A stretch of DNA of 64,000 nt from Achromobacter xylosoxidans A8 (GTDB lineage Bacteria > Pseudomonadota > Gammaproteobacteria > Burkholderiales > Burkholderiaceae_B). The stretch spans positions 124,001 to 188,000 of the forward strand of contig NC_014642.1 of NCBI RefSeq assembly GCF_000165835.1. Direction: 5' to 3'. A model generated the notes under the pieces. That model saw nothing but the letters and a program-made list of their open reading frames with translations, was not told where the DNA came from and searched no databases. The translations under genes and the position numbers were made by a program. Positions 8,128-16,301 of this stretch are shown piece by piece. Each line of letters opens with the position of its first letter. Positions within the stretch are counted from its first letter, which is position 1.

Positions 8128-8283
8128 ATGCAGACCTACATTGTCCAGTACCGAATCAACGGTGGCAGTCTTCACACTTTCGACACGGTCAAGGCGAAAA
8201 GCCCCGCGGGAGCGATCGGGATGGCCGCTCGGCACCTCACCGACGTCGAGGGAACCCTCGACATCATCGCCACTCCCCAGTAA
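8128..8283 (+). CDS. Small protein, 51 aa
   Basis: An ORF of 51 codons starting MQTYIVQYRINGGSLHTFDT, with TTGGAG 7 bases before the ATG and promoter E2 immediately upstream. The predicted strand-helix pattern (a short beta segment, then AKSPAGAIGMAARHL) resembles small plasmid and phage proteins of unknown function. The promoter, RBS and clean composition make it a likely real gene. Confidence 0.6.
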   Translation: MQTYIVQYRINGGSLHTFDTVKAKSPAGAIGMAARHLTDVEGTLDIIATPQ

Positions 8284-8445
8284 CCCTCCTGCGCACCCGC
8301 GACGCCGCCACCGGAGCGGCGTGTGGTGCACAGAAGCAGGCGCGACGGCCGCGTAGACCGCGGTCGCCCCCTCTTCCATCAACATGCCGGCATGTGCAGA
8401 AGACATCCCGCACGCAGCCCGCACTCCCAAACTCCCTTCAAGGAC

Positions 8446-8778
8446 ATGAAAATGCAAGCCGCCCATTCCTATTCCAGCGCATCGAAAGGCGACACTTCCC
8501 ACGACCGTTGTGCCGCAAAGGCAAGCGACTTGTCCCGGCCTGGTCAATGTGGGAATGCTCCGGTGGTCGGTCACGAGTACATGTTCGATGTGCGTCTCTT
8601 CGCTTCCATTCGAGTTCGGGCGACTTGCCCCGCTGAGGCGCGCAAGATGCTCGCGAACTCGCTGGATTGCGAGACGGTCACGCTTGGAAAGTGGCCGGAT
8701 GGCAGCCCCATCGCCGCCGAGGTGAGTGCTGACGATGACGCCGACCTCATCCAGGTCGATGGAATCGAAGTGACCTAG
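8446..8778 (+). CDS. Hypothetical protein, 110 aa
   Basis: A small acidic protein. The first 45 residues look disordered, followed by a compact segment (YMFDVRLFASIRVRATCPAE, then ARKMLANSLD) with a beta-alpha pattern like the 51-aa protein upstream (strand, 'CPAEA' or 'SPAGA', helix). The two may be distant relatives. I chose ATG 8446, which follows AAGG. The gene ends just before promoter E3. Confidence 0.5.
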   Translation: MKMQAAHSYSSASKGDTSHDRCAAKASDLSRPGQCGNAPVVGHEYMFDVRLFASIRVRATCPAEARKMLANSLDCETVTLGKWPDGSPIAAEVSADDDADLIQVDGIEVT

Positions 8779-8803
8779 GCCATTTGGGGGGAATCAGCGC
8801 AAA

Positions 8804-8833
8804 TTTTCGCGCGCTTGGCCACTTGCGTAGAGT
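8804..8833 (+). promoter_or_regulatory. Recurring promoter element E3
   Basis: TTTTCG, 18 bases, TAGAGT. The spacer carries CGC and GCG at its ends and the palindrome TGGCCA at its centre; GCGC also flanks the -35 box on both sides. It lies 36 bp before the next ATG. Confidence 0.55.
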
Positions 8834-8869
8834 GGTTTCATCTCCCCCAACAACACAACGAGGTAAAGA

Positions 8870-9331
8870 ATGTCCACTCCCGATACCCCGCCGTCCTTGG
8901 AACAGGATCAGGCGACGTTGCTGCGAGAATGCCGAGCCGCAATTCAGTGTCTTCTTGACCAGCGCCCAGGCCTCAGTTCTCTTGTGTGTGGAAGCACCAC
9001 GCTGGGCAACCTGCGCGCATCCTTGGCGGGATACCGCGACTTCTCTGCTGTAGTGATGCCTACGTCCACCATGGGCAATGATGCCCCGCAGAATGCCCTC
9101 AACCGTCAGACGTTGAAGGGATCCGAAATGGCCACTCTATTGCGGGACTCGGTTCAACATTATGGTGACCATCCCGTCTTCTTCACCGATGGGTTCTTTC
9201 GCTACGGGGTGGCCCTCTACCCGGCATGCGCCCCTAACCACGACCGTCCCAATGCCCTGCTGGTCCGGGCTTTCAGCCTGGTGACCGGCCGCGACGGCCC
9301 GTGGGCACCGATCCAGCTCGAACACGAATAG
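8870..9331 (+). CDS. Hypothetical protein, 153 aa
   Basis: A soluble protein that I do not recognise, preceded by promoter E3 and a modest RBS (GAGGT). It has an N-terminal helix (DQATLLRECRAAIQCLLDQR) and a C-terminal part with aromatic residues (HPVFFTDGFFRYGVALYPAC). Part of the group of single-gene units in this island. Confidence 0.5.
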   Translation: MSTPDTPPSLEQDQATLLRECRAAIQCLLDQRPGLSSLVCGSTTLGNLRASLAGYRDFSAVVMPTSTMGNDAPQNALNRQTLKGSEMATLLRDSVQHYGDHPVFFTDGFFRYGVALYPACAPNHDRPNALLVRAFSLVTGRDGPWAPIQLEHE

Positions 9332-9406
9332 CCCACGGCTCGCCGGCGACACGGGCCTTTCCGTTCCGCCGATCGAGGTTTCGAATCAGATATCCAGGAG
9401 CAGCTG

Positions 9407-9643
9407 ATGTTGACCCAAGCACAGATCGCCGCCGCGACAGGGAAAATCTTCGAGGTTCCGCGCGTTATCAACGGCTGCGCGCGCGTTCAATTCGTTGGCA
9501 TATGGCCAACCGGCAATGTCGCCGTAAAGCGCGCCTCTGACCCTGAGATGTTCGGGCCTCTGACAGTCTCGAGCGAAGTGGCAGCTCCCTTGATGGAGGC
9601 TATTCAACGGCGATTCAACCGGCGCGGCCAGCCCTGCGTCTAG
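9407..9643 (+). CDS. Hypothetical protein, 78 aa
   Basis: A small, mildly basic protein (MLTQAQIAAATGKIFEVPRV). The ATG has a good RBS (AGGAG, 7 bases upstream). No family is recognised, and no element of the recurring promoter set is visible directly upstream, so it may be transcribed with the 153-aa gene. Confidence 0.5.
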   Translation: MLTQAQIAAATGKIFEVPRVINGCARVQFVGIWPTGNVAVKRASDPEMFGPLTVSSEVAAPLMEAIQRRFNRRGQPCV

Positions 9644-9708
9644 CAGCGCTCTCTCGTTCGCGGCACGCTTCGCCCGACCCTTCGCTCAGTCCCATTATCT
9701 GTGTGGAG

Positions 9709-9738
9709 CTTTGGCGCATCCCCCCCTCTGCGTAGACT
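9709..9738 (+). promoter_or_regulatory. Recurring promoter element E4
   Basis: CTTTGG, 18 bases, TAGACT. The spacer begins CGCA and ends TGCG, which can pair around a C-rich loop. It is the only candidate promoter before the gene at 9830. Confidence 0.6.
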
Positions 9739-9829
9739 GAATTCATGGGACATCATCGACCGCAAGGCACGCCGGGCGGTGATTCCCAGAATCCTCACCC
9801 CAAGTAGCGAGCCGACGAGCGAGAAAGAC

Positions 9830-10051
9830 ATGACCGAGATCACCCTCACAATCCGCGTTCGCGTTGACGACGAGACCGCCCTCCGGGTCGCCGCGAGAAA
9901 GCGGTCTATCGCGGACGGCGACTCGCAGGTCGCAGCGAACGAGTACCTCAAACCCGACCTTACGCAGCTCACAGACTGCGCGTTTATGGTGCTTCATCCT
10001 GACTACATCCCCCCCTCGGGGATGACGATTCTCGAGTCCGGGGCGGCCTGA
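9830..10051 (+). CDS. Hypothetical protein, 73 aa
   Basis: A small protein starting MTEITLTIRVRVDDETALRV. I chose ATG 9830 because translation from further upstream would begin before promoter E4 is cleared. The N-terminal strand followed by a helix is similar in plan to other short proteins of this island. No function can be assigned. Confidence 0.5.
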   Translation: MTEITLTIRVRVDDETALRVAARKRSIADGDSQVAANEYLKPDLTQLTDCAFMVLHPDYIPPSGMTILESGAA

Positions 10052-10140
10052 GCTTTTTGACGTTGGGTGAATACCGCGCGTTTAAGTCGCGCTTAGCCGC
10101 CCCCCTTCGCTGGGCGCCAGCGTGGAGCCGGGCCGGAATC

Positions 10141-10170
10141 CTTTGGCGATGAGTGCCTCATCCGTAGACT
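10141..10170 (+). promoter_or_regulatory. Recurring promoter element E5
   Basis: CTTTGG, 18 bases, TAGACT. The spacer holds a perfect inverted repeat, GATGAG-TGC-CTCATC (10148-10162). This is the best example of a self-complementary spacer in the set. Confidence 0.65.
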
Positions 10171-10236
10171 GGACTCACCATCAACCACTCTCGCCCGGCC
10201 AAGAGGCGAGCCAGACAGACGAAGGAAAAGGAAACC

Positions 10237-10419
10237 ATGACAATCCGATATAGCCACGCATACTCAGTGGGCTTCGAAGTCTCATCCAGCCAATCCGACG
10301 GCGAAGACGTCACGGGCAACCAGCTGCGAATGGCGATCATCAATCGGTTGAGCAAGCTGACCGATTCGGAACTTGCCGAAGCCTGCGGCGCTCCCTTCGA
10401 TACCCACGAGGTGGAGTGA
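10237..10419 (+). CDS. Conserved small protein, 60 aa
   Basis: A 60-residue acidic protein (MTIRYSHAYSVGFEV, then SDGEDVTGNQLRMAI and ELAEACGAPFDTHEVE). The composition resembles small hypothetical proteins common in Burkholderiales phages and plasmids, but I cannot name a family. A strong purine-rich RBS (AAGGAAAAGGAAACC) precedes the ATG, and promoter E5 is 67 bp upstream. Confidence 0.6.
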   Translation: MTIRYSHAYSVGFEVSSSQSDGEDVTGNQLRMAIINRLSKLTDSELAEACGAPFDTHEVE

Positions 10420-10519
10420 GGCCACCGGCTTCGCACGCCGCAAGTTGATCACTAGGGCAGCGGCCATCCATTTCGTTCGACCGGCCCCACAACATCTGCC
10501 CAATCAGCTACGACAAAAG

Positions 10520-10549
10520 TTTTGGCACGCGTGCTCAGGTGCGTATTGT
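10520..10549 (+). promoter_or_regulatory. Recurring promoter element E6
   Basis: TTTTGG, 18 bases, TATTGT, with a better -10 than most of the set. The palindrome GCACGCGTGC (10525-10534) overlaps the end of the -35 box. It would drive the three-gene methyltransferase/nuclease operon. Confidence 0.6.
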
Positions 10550-10585
10550 GATTCTCAGATCATGCAACGCACCTGGAGCACCTTC

Positions 10586-11056
10586 ATGACAGCCCCCCTT
10601 CCCGTCTCCCCGCTAACGCCCAAGGCTGTATTCCTTGCAGCGCTGGCAGCCGGCCGCACTGTGCCGGAAGACGAAACCCACGTGATCTTTGCCAACTGCA
10701 TCGTGGAGCAGATCTACAAATTGGGTTACCAGCTCTCGGCTGCCGACGGCTTCAAACAGCCTGAGCGTGTCTCGAGCGAACTAGCCGCCCGCGACGCCTG
10801 CGCCACGTTCCGGCCTCTCCAGGGCCACTCCCTGGCCCAAACGCAGCCCCTGCACCCGCCGGCGTTCGTTAGCATCGATGTGGAAACCTTGGGTGAAGTC
10901 TGGCGCGCATGCTTGGAAGCGGTGGCGCAGCGCGTGGTCGGGATGGACCCGGCCGGATTCACGCCGACCAGCTGCGCGAGCGCCCTGCTCGCCCTGGTCC
11001 GCACCTCGAACCTGGCGCGCATGACGTGCACCGACCGAATTGAGGTTGCCCAATGA
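10586..11056 (+). CDS. Hypothetical protein, first gene of the methyltransferase operon
   Basis: A protein of about 156 aa, largely helical, not recognised. I placed the start at ATG 10586, with GGAG 7 bases upstream and just downstream of promoter E6; ATG 10562 is in frame but too close to the -10. The stop overlaps the next ATG (ATGA), so it is translationally coupled to the methyltransferase. A specificity, control or inhibitory role for the methyltransferase is possible by context only. Confidence 0.55.
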   Translation: MTAPLPVSPLTPKAVFLAALAAGRTVPEDETHVIFANCIVEQIYKLGYQLSAADGFKQPERVSSELAARDACATFRPLQGHSLAQTQPLHPPAFVSIDVETLGEVWRACLEAVAQRVVGMDPAGFTPTSCASALLALVRTSNLARMTCTDRIEVAQ

Positions 11057-12381
11057 CCATCAGCACTCGCAAGGCCCATCTGCCCGGCAAGTGCCATAGC
11101 TCCGAGCAGCTCGACCTCTTCCAGCACGTGCTTGCCTCCTACGAGGCTGCAGGCGACCAGCCGCTCCTGAATGCCGACCTGTACCAGGCCGTGGCTCGTC
11201 GGGCCGGCGTGGCGGCCACGGACGCAAACCGTACGGTTGAAATCTCCGGCGGCCAGCACAGCCCCTTCAAGCGCTCGGTAAGGTGGGTGCAGCAGACAAT
11301 GAAGCACCTTGGCCTCCTGGAACGTAGGCCCGGCCAGCGCGGCGTGTGGAATCTGGCTCAACGGAACAAGGACGGGTTGACCAGCGCGCCGGCCGGCAAA
11401 CGACTGGTGGCGTTCTCCACGAACCTCGGCATCGCGATCTGGGGAGACAGCACGCGCAATTTCCCTCAGCTCGGTGAACCGATCTCCCTCGTTGTGACCA
11501 GCCCCCCCTACCTGCTCAGGCGGCCACGCGCTTATGGCAATCCGCTCACAGAGCAAGCTTATGTCGATTTCATCTGCTCCGCCCTGGAGCCAATCGTCGC
11601 GCAGATGGCTCCCGGCGGGTCGATCTGTCTGAACCTGACCAATGACAGCTTCGTGCCCGGTTCACCCGCCAGGTCCGTCGCGAAGGAAAGGCTTGTTCTG
11701 GCCCTAGTGGACCGTCTCGGCCTGGAATTGATGGACACGCTTATCTGGCACAACCCGTCTAAGCCGCCGGGCCCGATCCAATACGCGAGCAAGCGGCGCG
11801 TCCAACTCAATACCAGCTACGAGCCGGTCTATTGGTTCACCACCGATTCCTCGCGCGTCTACAGCGACAATCGCCGAGTGCTGCAGCCGCACTCGGATCG
11901 GCACAAGCAATGGCTGCGCCAGGTGCAGGAGGCTGGGGCGTGTCCGCGCACTGGCGTGTACGGTGATGGCGCCTATCGCCTCAGGCCCAGCTCATACATG
12001 AACGAGACGGAGGGCCGCATCCCAAAGAATGTTTTGCCGATCGGACACGCCTGCGCCGATACGCGTCAGTATCGGCGCGACGCCGCCGGGCTGGGCCTAC
12101 CAATCCATGGCGCGATGATGCCGCTAGCCCTGGCGCGCTTCCTGATCGAATTCTTGTCTCTCCCTGGCCAACTGGTTCTGGACCTCTTCGGCGGTACGGC
12201 AAAGACGGCAATGGCGGCCGAGGTGCTCGACCGGCGCTGGATGATCTTCGAACTCTTCGCAGAATACCTCCGCGGGGGCGCGCAACGGTTCCAGCGGATG
12301 CCGGGGTTCCAGATCGGCAAGGAATTCTCCCTCGGCTTTCCTGGTGACCGCTTCAAGCTGCAGAGCTGGAGTGCCCAATGA
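11053..12381 (+). CDS. DNA methyltransferase (SPPY type, N4-cytosine or N6-adenine)
   Basis: A 442-aa amino-methyltransferase. The catalytic motif TSPPY (about 149-153) comes first and the AdoMet-binding motif LDLFGGTAKTAMAAE comes near the C-terminus (about 375-390), the beta-type order. SPPY favours N4-cytosine but does not exclude N6-adenine. Residues 15-100 form a winged-helix-like domain resembling the N-terminal domain of Mrr proteins, likely for DNA recognition. It overlaps both neighbours by ATGA, and the downstream neighbour is a PD-(D/E)XK nuclease, so the three may form a restriction-modification-like or phage-type protection module. Confidence 0.85.
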   Translation: MTISTRKAHLPGKCHSSEQLDLFQHVLASYEAAGDQPLLNADLYQAVARRAGVAATDANRTVEISGGQHSPFKRSVRWVQQTMKHLGLLERRPGQRGVWNLAQRNKDGLTSAPAGKRLVAFSTNLGIAIWGDSTRNFPQLGEPISLVVTSPPYLLRRPRAYGNPLTEQAYVDFICSALEPIVAQMAPGGSICLNLTNDSFVPGSPARSVAKERLVLALVDRLGLELMDTLIWHNPSKPPGPIQYASKRRVQLNTSYEPVYWFTTDSSRVYSDNRRVLQPHSDRHKQWLRQVQEAGACPRTGVYGDGAYRLRPSSYMNETEGRIPKNVLPIGHACADTRQYRRDAAGLGLPIHGAMMPLALARFLIEFLSLPGQLVLDLFGGTAKTAMAAEVLDRRWMIFELFAEYLRGGAQRFQRMPGFQIGKEFSLGFPGDRFKLQSWSAQ

Positions 12382-12851
12382 AGTTGTCGGCTCGCGAACT
12401 GGCTGCCCTTGGCAAAGACCATCCCCTGGTCCGGCAGCTGCGGGCGAAGGGCGTCCTGCCCAGCTCGGGGAACTCCACCGCCACAGCCAAATCCGGCCCC
12501 GTCCGCGGTTCGCCCAGTAAGGGGGAGGAGGAGTTTGTCCTGCAGCTGCGCGCGCTGCGTCTGCCTGCTCCTGAACGCGAATTCCGGTTCCATCCAAACC
12601 GGGCCTTCCGTTTCGATTTCGCATGGCCAAAGTTGCCCTGCGGTAGACGCCTTGCCGTCGAGATTGAAGGGGGAATTCATAGCGGAGGGCGTCACGTGCG
12701 CCCCCAAGGATACAAGCGGGACTTGGAGAAGTACAACAGCGCGGTCGCGCTGGGGTGGACGCTCCTTCGGTTCTCCTCCTCAATGGTATTCAATGGGGAG
12801 GCGGTGCAGGTCGTTCAGAGCTGGTTCCTAGCCGGCAGCGCTTCAGAATAG
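12378..12851 (+). CDS. PD-(D/E)XK endonuclease-like protein
   Basis: A 157-aa protein with a PD-(D/E)XK-type core: E50-E52, D80 in FRFDFAWP, and E95-I-E97 in LAVEIEGG, followed by HSGGRH and a final segment GWTLLRFSSS. This arrangement is like the DUF559/Vsr-related nucleases seen beside phage methyltransferases. Its ATG overlaps the methyltransferase stop (ATGA). It could be a cognate restriction enzyme, a repair nickase or a phage-type nuclease; the sequence alone cannot decide. Confidence 0.75.
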   Translation: MKLSARELAALGKDHPLVRQLRAKGVLPSSGNSTATAKSGPVRGSPSKGEEEFVLQLRALRLPAPEREFRFHPNRAFRFDFAWPKLPCGRRLAVEIEGGIHSGGRHVRPQGYKRDLEKYNSAVALGWTLLRFSSSMVFNGEAVQVVQSWFLAGSASE

Positions 12852-13134
12852 CGAATATCTGCGGTCAGCCCAGCCCGTAGCGCACGTCCGTCCTCCAATG
12901 TTGCTAGGTGGGCTCATAGTCGCCCTTCGGAAAGAATCCCACCGCGGTCGTCTACAGCTCGGCGAAACCGCTCTGAGCCGCCACTTCGCGCATGCCGTAC
13001 ACTTGGCCGCAATTCGGCGCCATTGGCGCGCTGCTTCCAGGCAGTTTGGAACAATGAGGCGGGTCTTTGATCGGCTGAAATTCCACATCTCATGGAACTC
13101 GATCTGTCACACGCATAGCCCTAAAGTTAAGAGT

Positions 13135-14658
13135 ATGTCGAAATTGACTCGTGACAATAAGCCGAAGCGCAATAGCGCCGCTAAACGTCGAAAGGATTTT
13201 AGCCCGAGCACACGAGAGCATATTGCGAAAGCGGCCGGCTATCTGTGTTCAATTCGCGGCTGCCTAAGACCGTCTACGTGCATCAAAACCAAACCAAACG
13301 GTGACGTTGGTAGCGCCAATCTGGGAAGAGCGTCGCACATCTATGCTGCAGCGGAAAATGGGCCGCGGCCGGCTCCGATAGGTATGGCTCTCGAACTAAT
13401 TTCCCACCATTCCAATGGGATCTGGACTTGTAATGATTGCGGCATCAAGGTTGACGTATTGGAGTCCGAGTTCACCCCCGACGACCTGAAGCAAATGAAG
13501 CGGGTGCGCGAAAAAGCGGCGCACATGGCCGTCACCGACCCAGAAGTTAGTGCGTGTGCGGCCTACATCGCCGCGATCCAATTCGACGAGGTCTTCTGGA
13601 ACCATCTGCCTGACCTAGACAGCGTCAGTATTCGCGACGCCCTGCTAGTGCTCAAAGCATCGGCAATTCTGCTCAATCGTCCGGGTTCGGTCCCACAGAC
13701 CCCGAAGGAGTTCGCATTAAGCACTCTTGCGAACGCGATCAAGGCGCTCACAGAGAGTGCCATGGATGAGCCCGCTTTCACGATGAGCCGTCCTACTACA
13801 TTGGACCGCCCAAACAGCCTCCGTCTTCCCGACAGCGCCAAGGTTCGGCGACGCGCGGCACAGATCGTAGACGCTTGGGCGGAGTGCATTCCAAGCGACC
13901 ATCCGTTCCATAAGGCTCCGGGTGAGATGCACCGTGGTGAGGTGAACGTACAAATCACGGCGCGCCATCCCAGTACCAAGGTTGAACATGAGTCGTCCAT
14001 CTGGGTTGTTGCCACGGGACATGGTAGACATTCTCACTCCACCAAAGAGGGAGAAATGCTTCGCCTCTACCTGCATTGGACGACCAATGCAGTAAACAAT
14101 CTCGAATGGGAGCTTGAAGTCGTTGCCGAGGATGGAAGGACGCGTGTAACAAGCGACCTACGAGTATTGAACCCCACTTCCATTCCCAATTTCTACACCC
14201 GAGATTGGGACGAGGAATTAAGCGCCTATGAGCACGTCCTACGGGCACTGGCGGACGATTGGGAACCAATAGGTTATGTCGATATGAATCGCGGCACTCC
14301 TCGGATCGACGCTCAAATGCATCCAGAGCCCTTTGAGATTGAACTGAAGATGTCCAAGTCCAAAATCGAAGAGTGCCTTTATCGCTGTGGCAAGATCAGG
14401 CTCGGACTGGAGCTTCAGGCGCAATGGGGCGACTGGGAGTTTAAAGCCACCCCGGAGTATTTCGAGCATCTCCTAGACCACGCTTTGATCCAGGAAGCTT
14501 CAGACGAACTACGGCACCGGCTAGGTCCCCCTCCTTACTACTGGAAGGGCGAATCGGCGCCACTGCTGAGCAATGACAAGTGGGATATTAGGCTCGTCGC
14601 ACGACACGGCAGTGTCGCGTTCAAAACGGTAGAGCGTCGCAAATCGCCTGCTCGCTAA
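13135..14658 (+). CDS. HNH-like nuclease-domain protein, 507 aa
   Basis: I placed the start at ATG 13135; upstream in-frame codons lack coding character. The N-terminal 110 residues carry an HNH-like zinc-finger pattern: C38 and C43, then RASHIYAAAENGPRP with H68, then NGIWTCNDCGIKVD with C99 and C102. In related HNH proteins the last block usually reads NGIWLC with a His, so Cys here is a variation. The remaining 400 residues have no recognised domain. The window position beside a methyltransferase/nuclease operon, an AbiE system and a secreted nuclease suggests a defence role. Base use is more AT-rich than that of its neighbours, which hints at recent acquisition. Confidence 0.6.
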   Translation: MSKLTRDNKPKRNSAAKRRKDFSPSTREHIAKAAGYLCSIRGCLRPSTCIKTKPNGDVGSANLGRASHIYAAAENGPRPAPIGMALELISHHSNGIWTCNDCGIKVDVLESEFTPDDLKQMKRVREKAAHMAVTDPEVSACAAYIAAIQFDEVFWNHLPDLDSVSIRDALLVLKASAILLNRPGSVPQTPKEFALSTLANAIKALTESAMDEPAFTMSRPTTLDRPNSLRLPDSAKVRRRAAQIVDAWAECIPSDHPFHKAPGEMHRGEVNVQITARHPSTKVEHESSIWVVATGHGRHSHSTKEGEMLRLYLHWTTNAVNNLEWELEVVAEDGRTRVTSDLRVLNPTSIPNFYTRDWDEELSAYEHVLRALADDWEPIGYVDMNRGTPRIDAQMHPEPFEIELKMSKSKIEECLYRCGKIRLGLELQAQWGDWEFKATPEYFEHLLDHALIQEASDELRHRLGPPPYYWKGESAPLLSNDKWDIRLVARHGSVAFKTVERRKSPAR

Positions 14659-14711
14659 ACTGAAGTCAGCATACAAGCGGGCGGGGTGCGGCAATGCCAA
14701 ACGGCGCGGCT

Positions 14712-15479
14712 TCAGTATCGGGGGCGCGGCAATCGGAGCTTAGCTAGGTCGCCGCCCCCCGGGAATGGGTCCACGCCTGCGACCGCCCGTAACTCAGCCA
14801 GGCTAAGTTCCCGATGAGCCTGGTGGGGTGCATTTGCGACCAGATATGCGGCCCCCGCGCGGGCGGACGGTTCATAGACTGCCTTGTACAGATACGCCGG
14901 CACGCGGACTCGACCACGTCCCACGGTCTGGGCGTTGTGCGGCTCCCAGATAACGCCTGTGACGACGTAAATTTGTCGATGCTTGGCCATCGCACGTACG
15001 CCCTTCTCAATCGCCGCCCAAAGATTTCGGTTCAGATGAGGATCCTGAGGAACGATGTTCGTCAGCAGAAAGCTTTCGCTGTCGGCTTTCGGCGAGTCCA
15101 TATCCGCCGACGGGGCCAGGTGACCGCGGTCAAACCCTGAACCGCGGAAATCTTCGAGCGATGCGCGCGCGCGGCGTGCGACACGCTCGTCAGGCCGGAA
15201 GTCATTGGAGCGCCCCTGATGGTCGTAGGCGCGGCGCACACGCTCGGGAGATAGGTGCTCTGCCGCGAAGATAGGCGATTTCGCCTCGGTGGAGTAGAGA
15301 ATGCCGTATCCCTCGGAGCAAAGTTCCGCCGCGCCGCTAGCGACGGCCGCATCCAAGATGGCTGGCGGCTGCGCGCCTGCATAGTGCGACGGGCAGCGGC
15401 TTTCGAATGCCGCAGCGGTGGATGCCACGAAGGCGGAACACAGTGCTGCGGCAAGACGGCTGGGCCATGCTTTGATCAT
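14712..15479 (-). CDS. Secreted DNA/RNA non-specific endonuclease (DRGH family)
   Basis: A 255-aa exported nuclease of the Serratia nuclease/NucA family. A signal peptide spans about residues 1-24. The active-site motif DRGHLAP (117-123) has the general-base His at 120, and the metal-binding Asn lies in LNRNLW at about 149-154. Such enzymes cut DNA and RNA without sequence preference; related plasmid nucleases are known on conjugative plasmids. The gene is monocistronic, reads toward the HNH-like gene and has the perfect operator O4 20 bp before its ATG. It may degrade extracellular DNA around mating cells, which is inference. Confidence 0.85.
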   Translation of the reverse strand: MIKAWPSRLAAALCSAFVASTAAAFESRCPSHYAGAQPPAILDAAVASGAAELCSEGYGILYSTEAKSPIFAAEHLSPERVRRAYDHQGRSNDFRPDERVARRARASLEDFRGSGFDRGHLAPSADMDSPKADSESFLLTNIVPQDPHLNRNLWAAIEKGVRAMAKHRQIYVVTGVIWEPHNAQTVGRGRVRVPAYLYKAVYEPSARAGAAYLVANAPHQAHRELSLAELRAVAGVDPFPGGGDLAKLRLPRPRY

Positions 15480-15498
15480 TCTGGAATGTTCCTGAAAG

Positions 15499-15522
15499 TA
15501 TGAATTGTTCGGTCAATTCATA
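15499..15522. promoter_or_regulatory. Palindromic operator O4 upstream of the secreted nuclease
   Basis: TATGAATTG and CAATTCATA form a perfect 9-bp inverted repeat (10 bp with the flanking G and C) around TTCGGT. Outer heptamers and spacing match O1 and O2 exactly (TATGAAT-N10-ATTCATA); only the inner bases differ. It lies 20 bp before the nuclease start. Confidence 0.7.
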
Positions 15523-15571
15523 CTATCAAACAGCATTGCCGTCCCAAAGCATTTACGCGACTGCCGCGGCG

Positions 15572-16300
15572 CTATGCCGACATGTCGTCGTCGAAGAAAC
15601 CAGTGTCCCTTTCGAACGACCCTGCCGCACCTGAATCGGTCGCATCGAGCTCGTGCGGCTCACTGAGATTGGCTTGGCCAGCGGAGGCATGACGCGTGAC
15701 GCCTTCCTCCACATTCTCCGGGATGTAAAGATCATCCGGATCCGGAATCCACATGTCGCCGGTCCCGTAGTCCCGAAGGTCCTGCAGCGCTGCCGCCGGC
15801 GTGAGCGAGTCGAGGGTGAAGGGCGACTCCCCATAACGGAGGATGGCGTGTGCATCCTGCTGTTCTCGATACCAAGCGCGGGGGCGCGGGCAAAGGTGGA
15901 CTCCATTGATGGCCACCATGCTGCGGCGGGGCGTCACTGCAACATCCACAATCTGCGGGATCTGGGTTACCCAGCCGTACGCATGGAGCACGTGCGCCCC
16001 CAGGACCACTGCGTCCGGGTACAGGCGGCCCACCGCCTCGAGGAGATTGTCCTGAGGCGAGCTCGGGTACCGCAGAACATTGAAGTAGAGCGCGGCGCGC
16101 GGCCCAACGAACTGGATCAGCCCAGTGCGTGCCATCCGCTTGACCCAGACCTTGGCTGCTTCGGCGGACATCTCTTGCAGGCGGCAGAGATCCGCCAGCG
16201 AGAAGACCGCCGGCAGCTCTGTGAGGCGCGTGACCGCCGAAACCCGGCGGCTAGGTCCCTTTTCGGTCTCTTCGAGGTATGGGATCGTCTCAATGCCCAT
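15572..16300 (-). CDS. abiEi: AbiEi-like antitoxin
   Basis: A protein of about 242 aa resembling AbiEi antitoxins: an N-terminal winged helix (residues about 20-75, including AVFSLADLCRLQEMSAEAAK and KRMARTGLIQF) and a C-terminal domain of about 120 residues with an acidic tail. The ATG at 16300 starts one base after the toxin stop (TGA-T-ATG), which supports this start over the upstream codon at 16366. AbiEi proteins neutralise the toxin in a type IV manner and repress their own promoter. Here the antitoxin gene is second, the reverse of the usual abiE order. Confidence 0.7.
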   Translation of the reverse strand: MGIETIPYLEETEKGPSRRVSAVTRLTELPAVFSLADLCRLQEMSAEAAKVWVKRMARTGLIQFVGPRAALYFNVLRYPSSPQDNLLEAVGRLYPDAVVLGAHVLHAYGWVTQIPQIVDVAVTPRRSMVAINGVHLCPRPRAWYREQQDAHAILRYGESPFTLDSLTPAAALQDLRDYGTGDMWIPDPDDLYIPENVEEGVTRHASAGQANLSEPHELDATDSGAAGSFERDTGFFDDDMSA

Positions 16301-16301
16301 A

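Noticed and set aside
12898..13134. N-terminal extension of the HNH-like gene
   Set aside because: In-frame but without coding character or RBS; the ATG at 13135 fits the start of the conserved domain.
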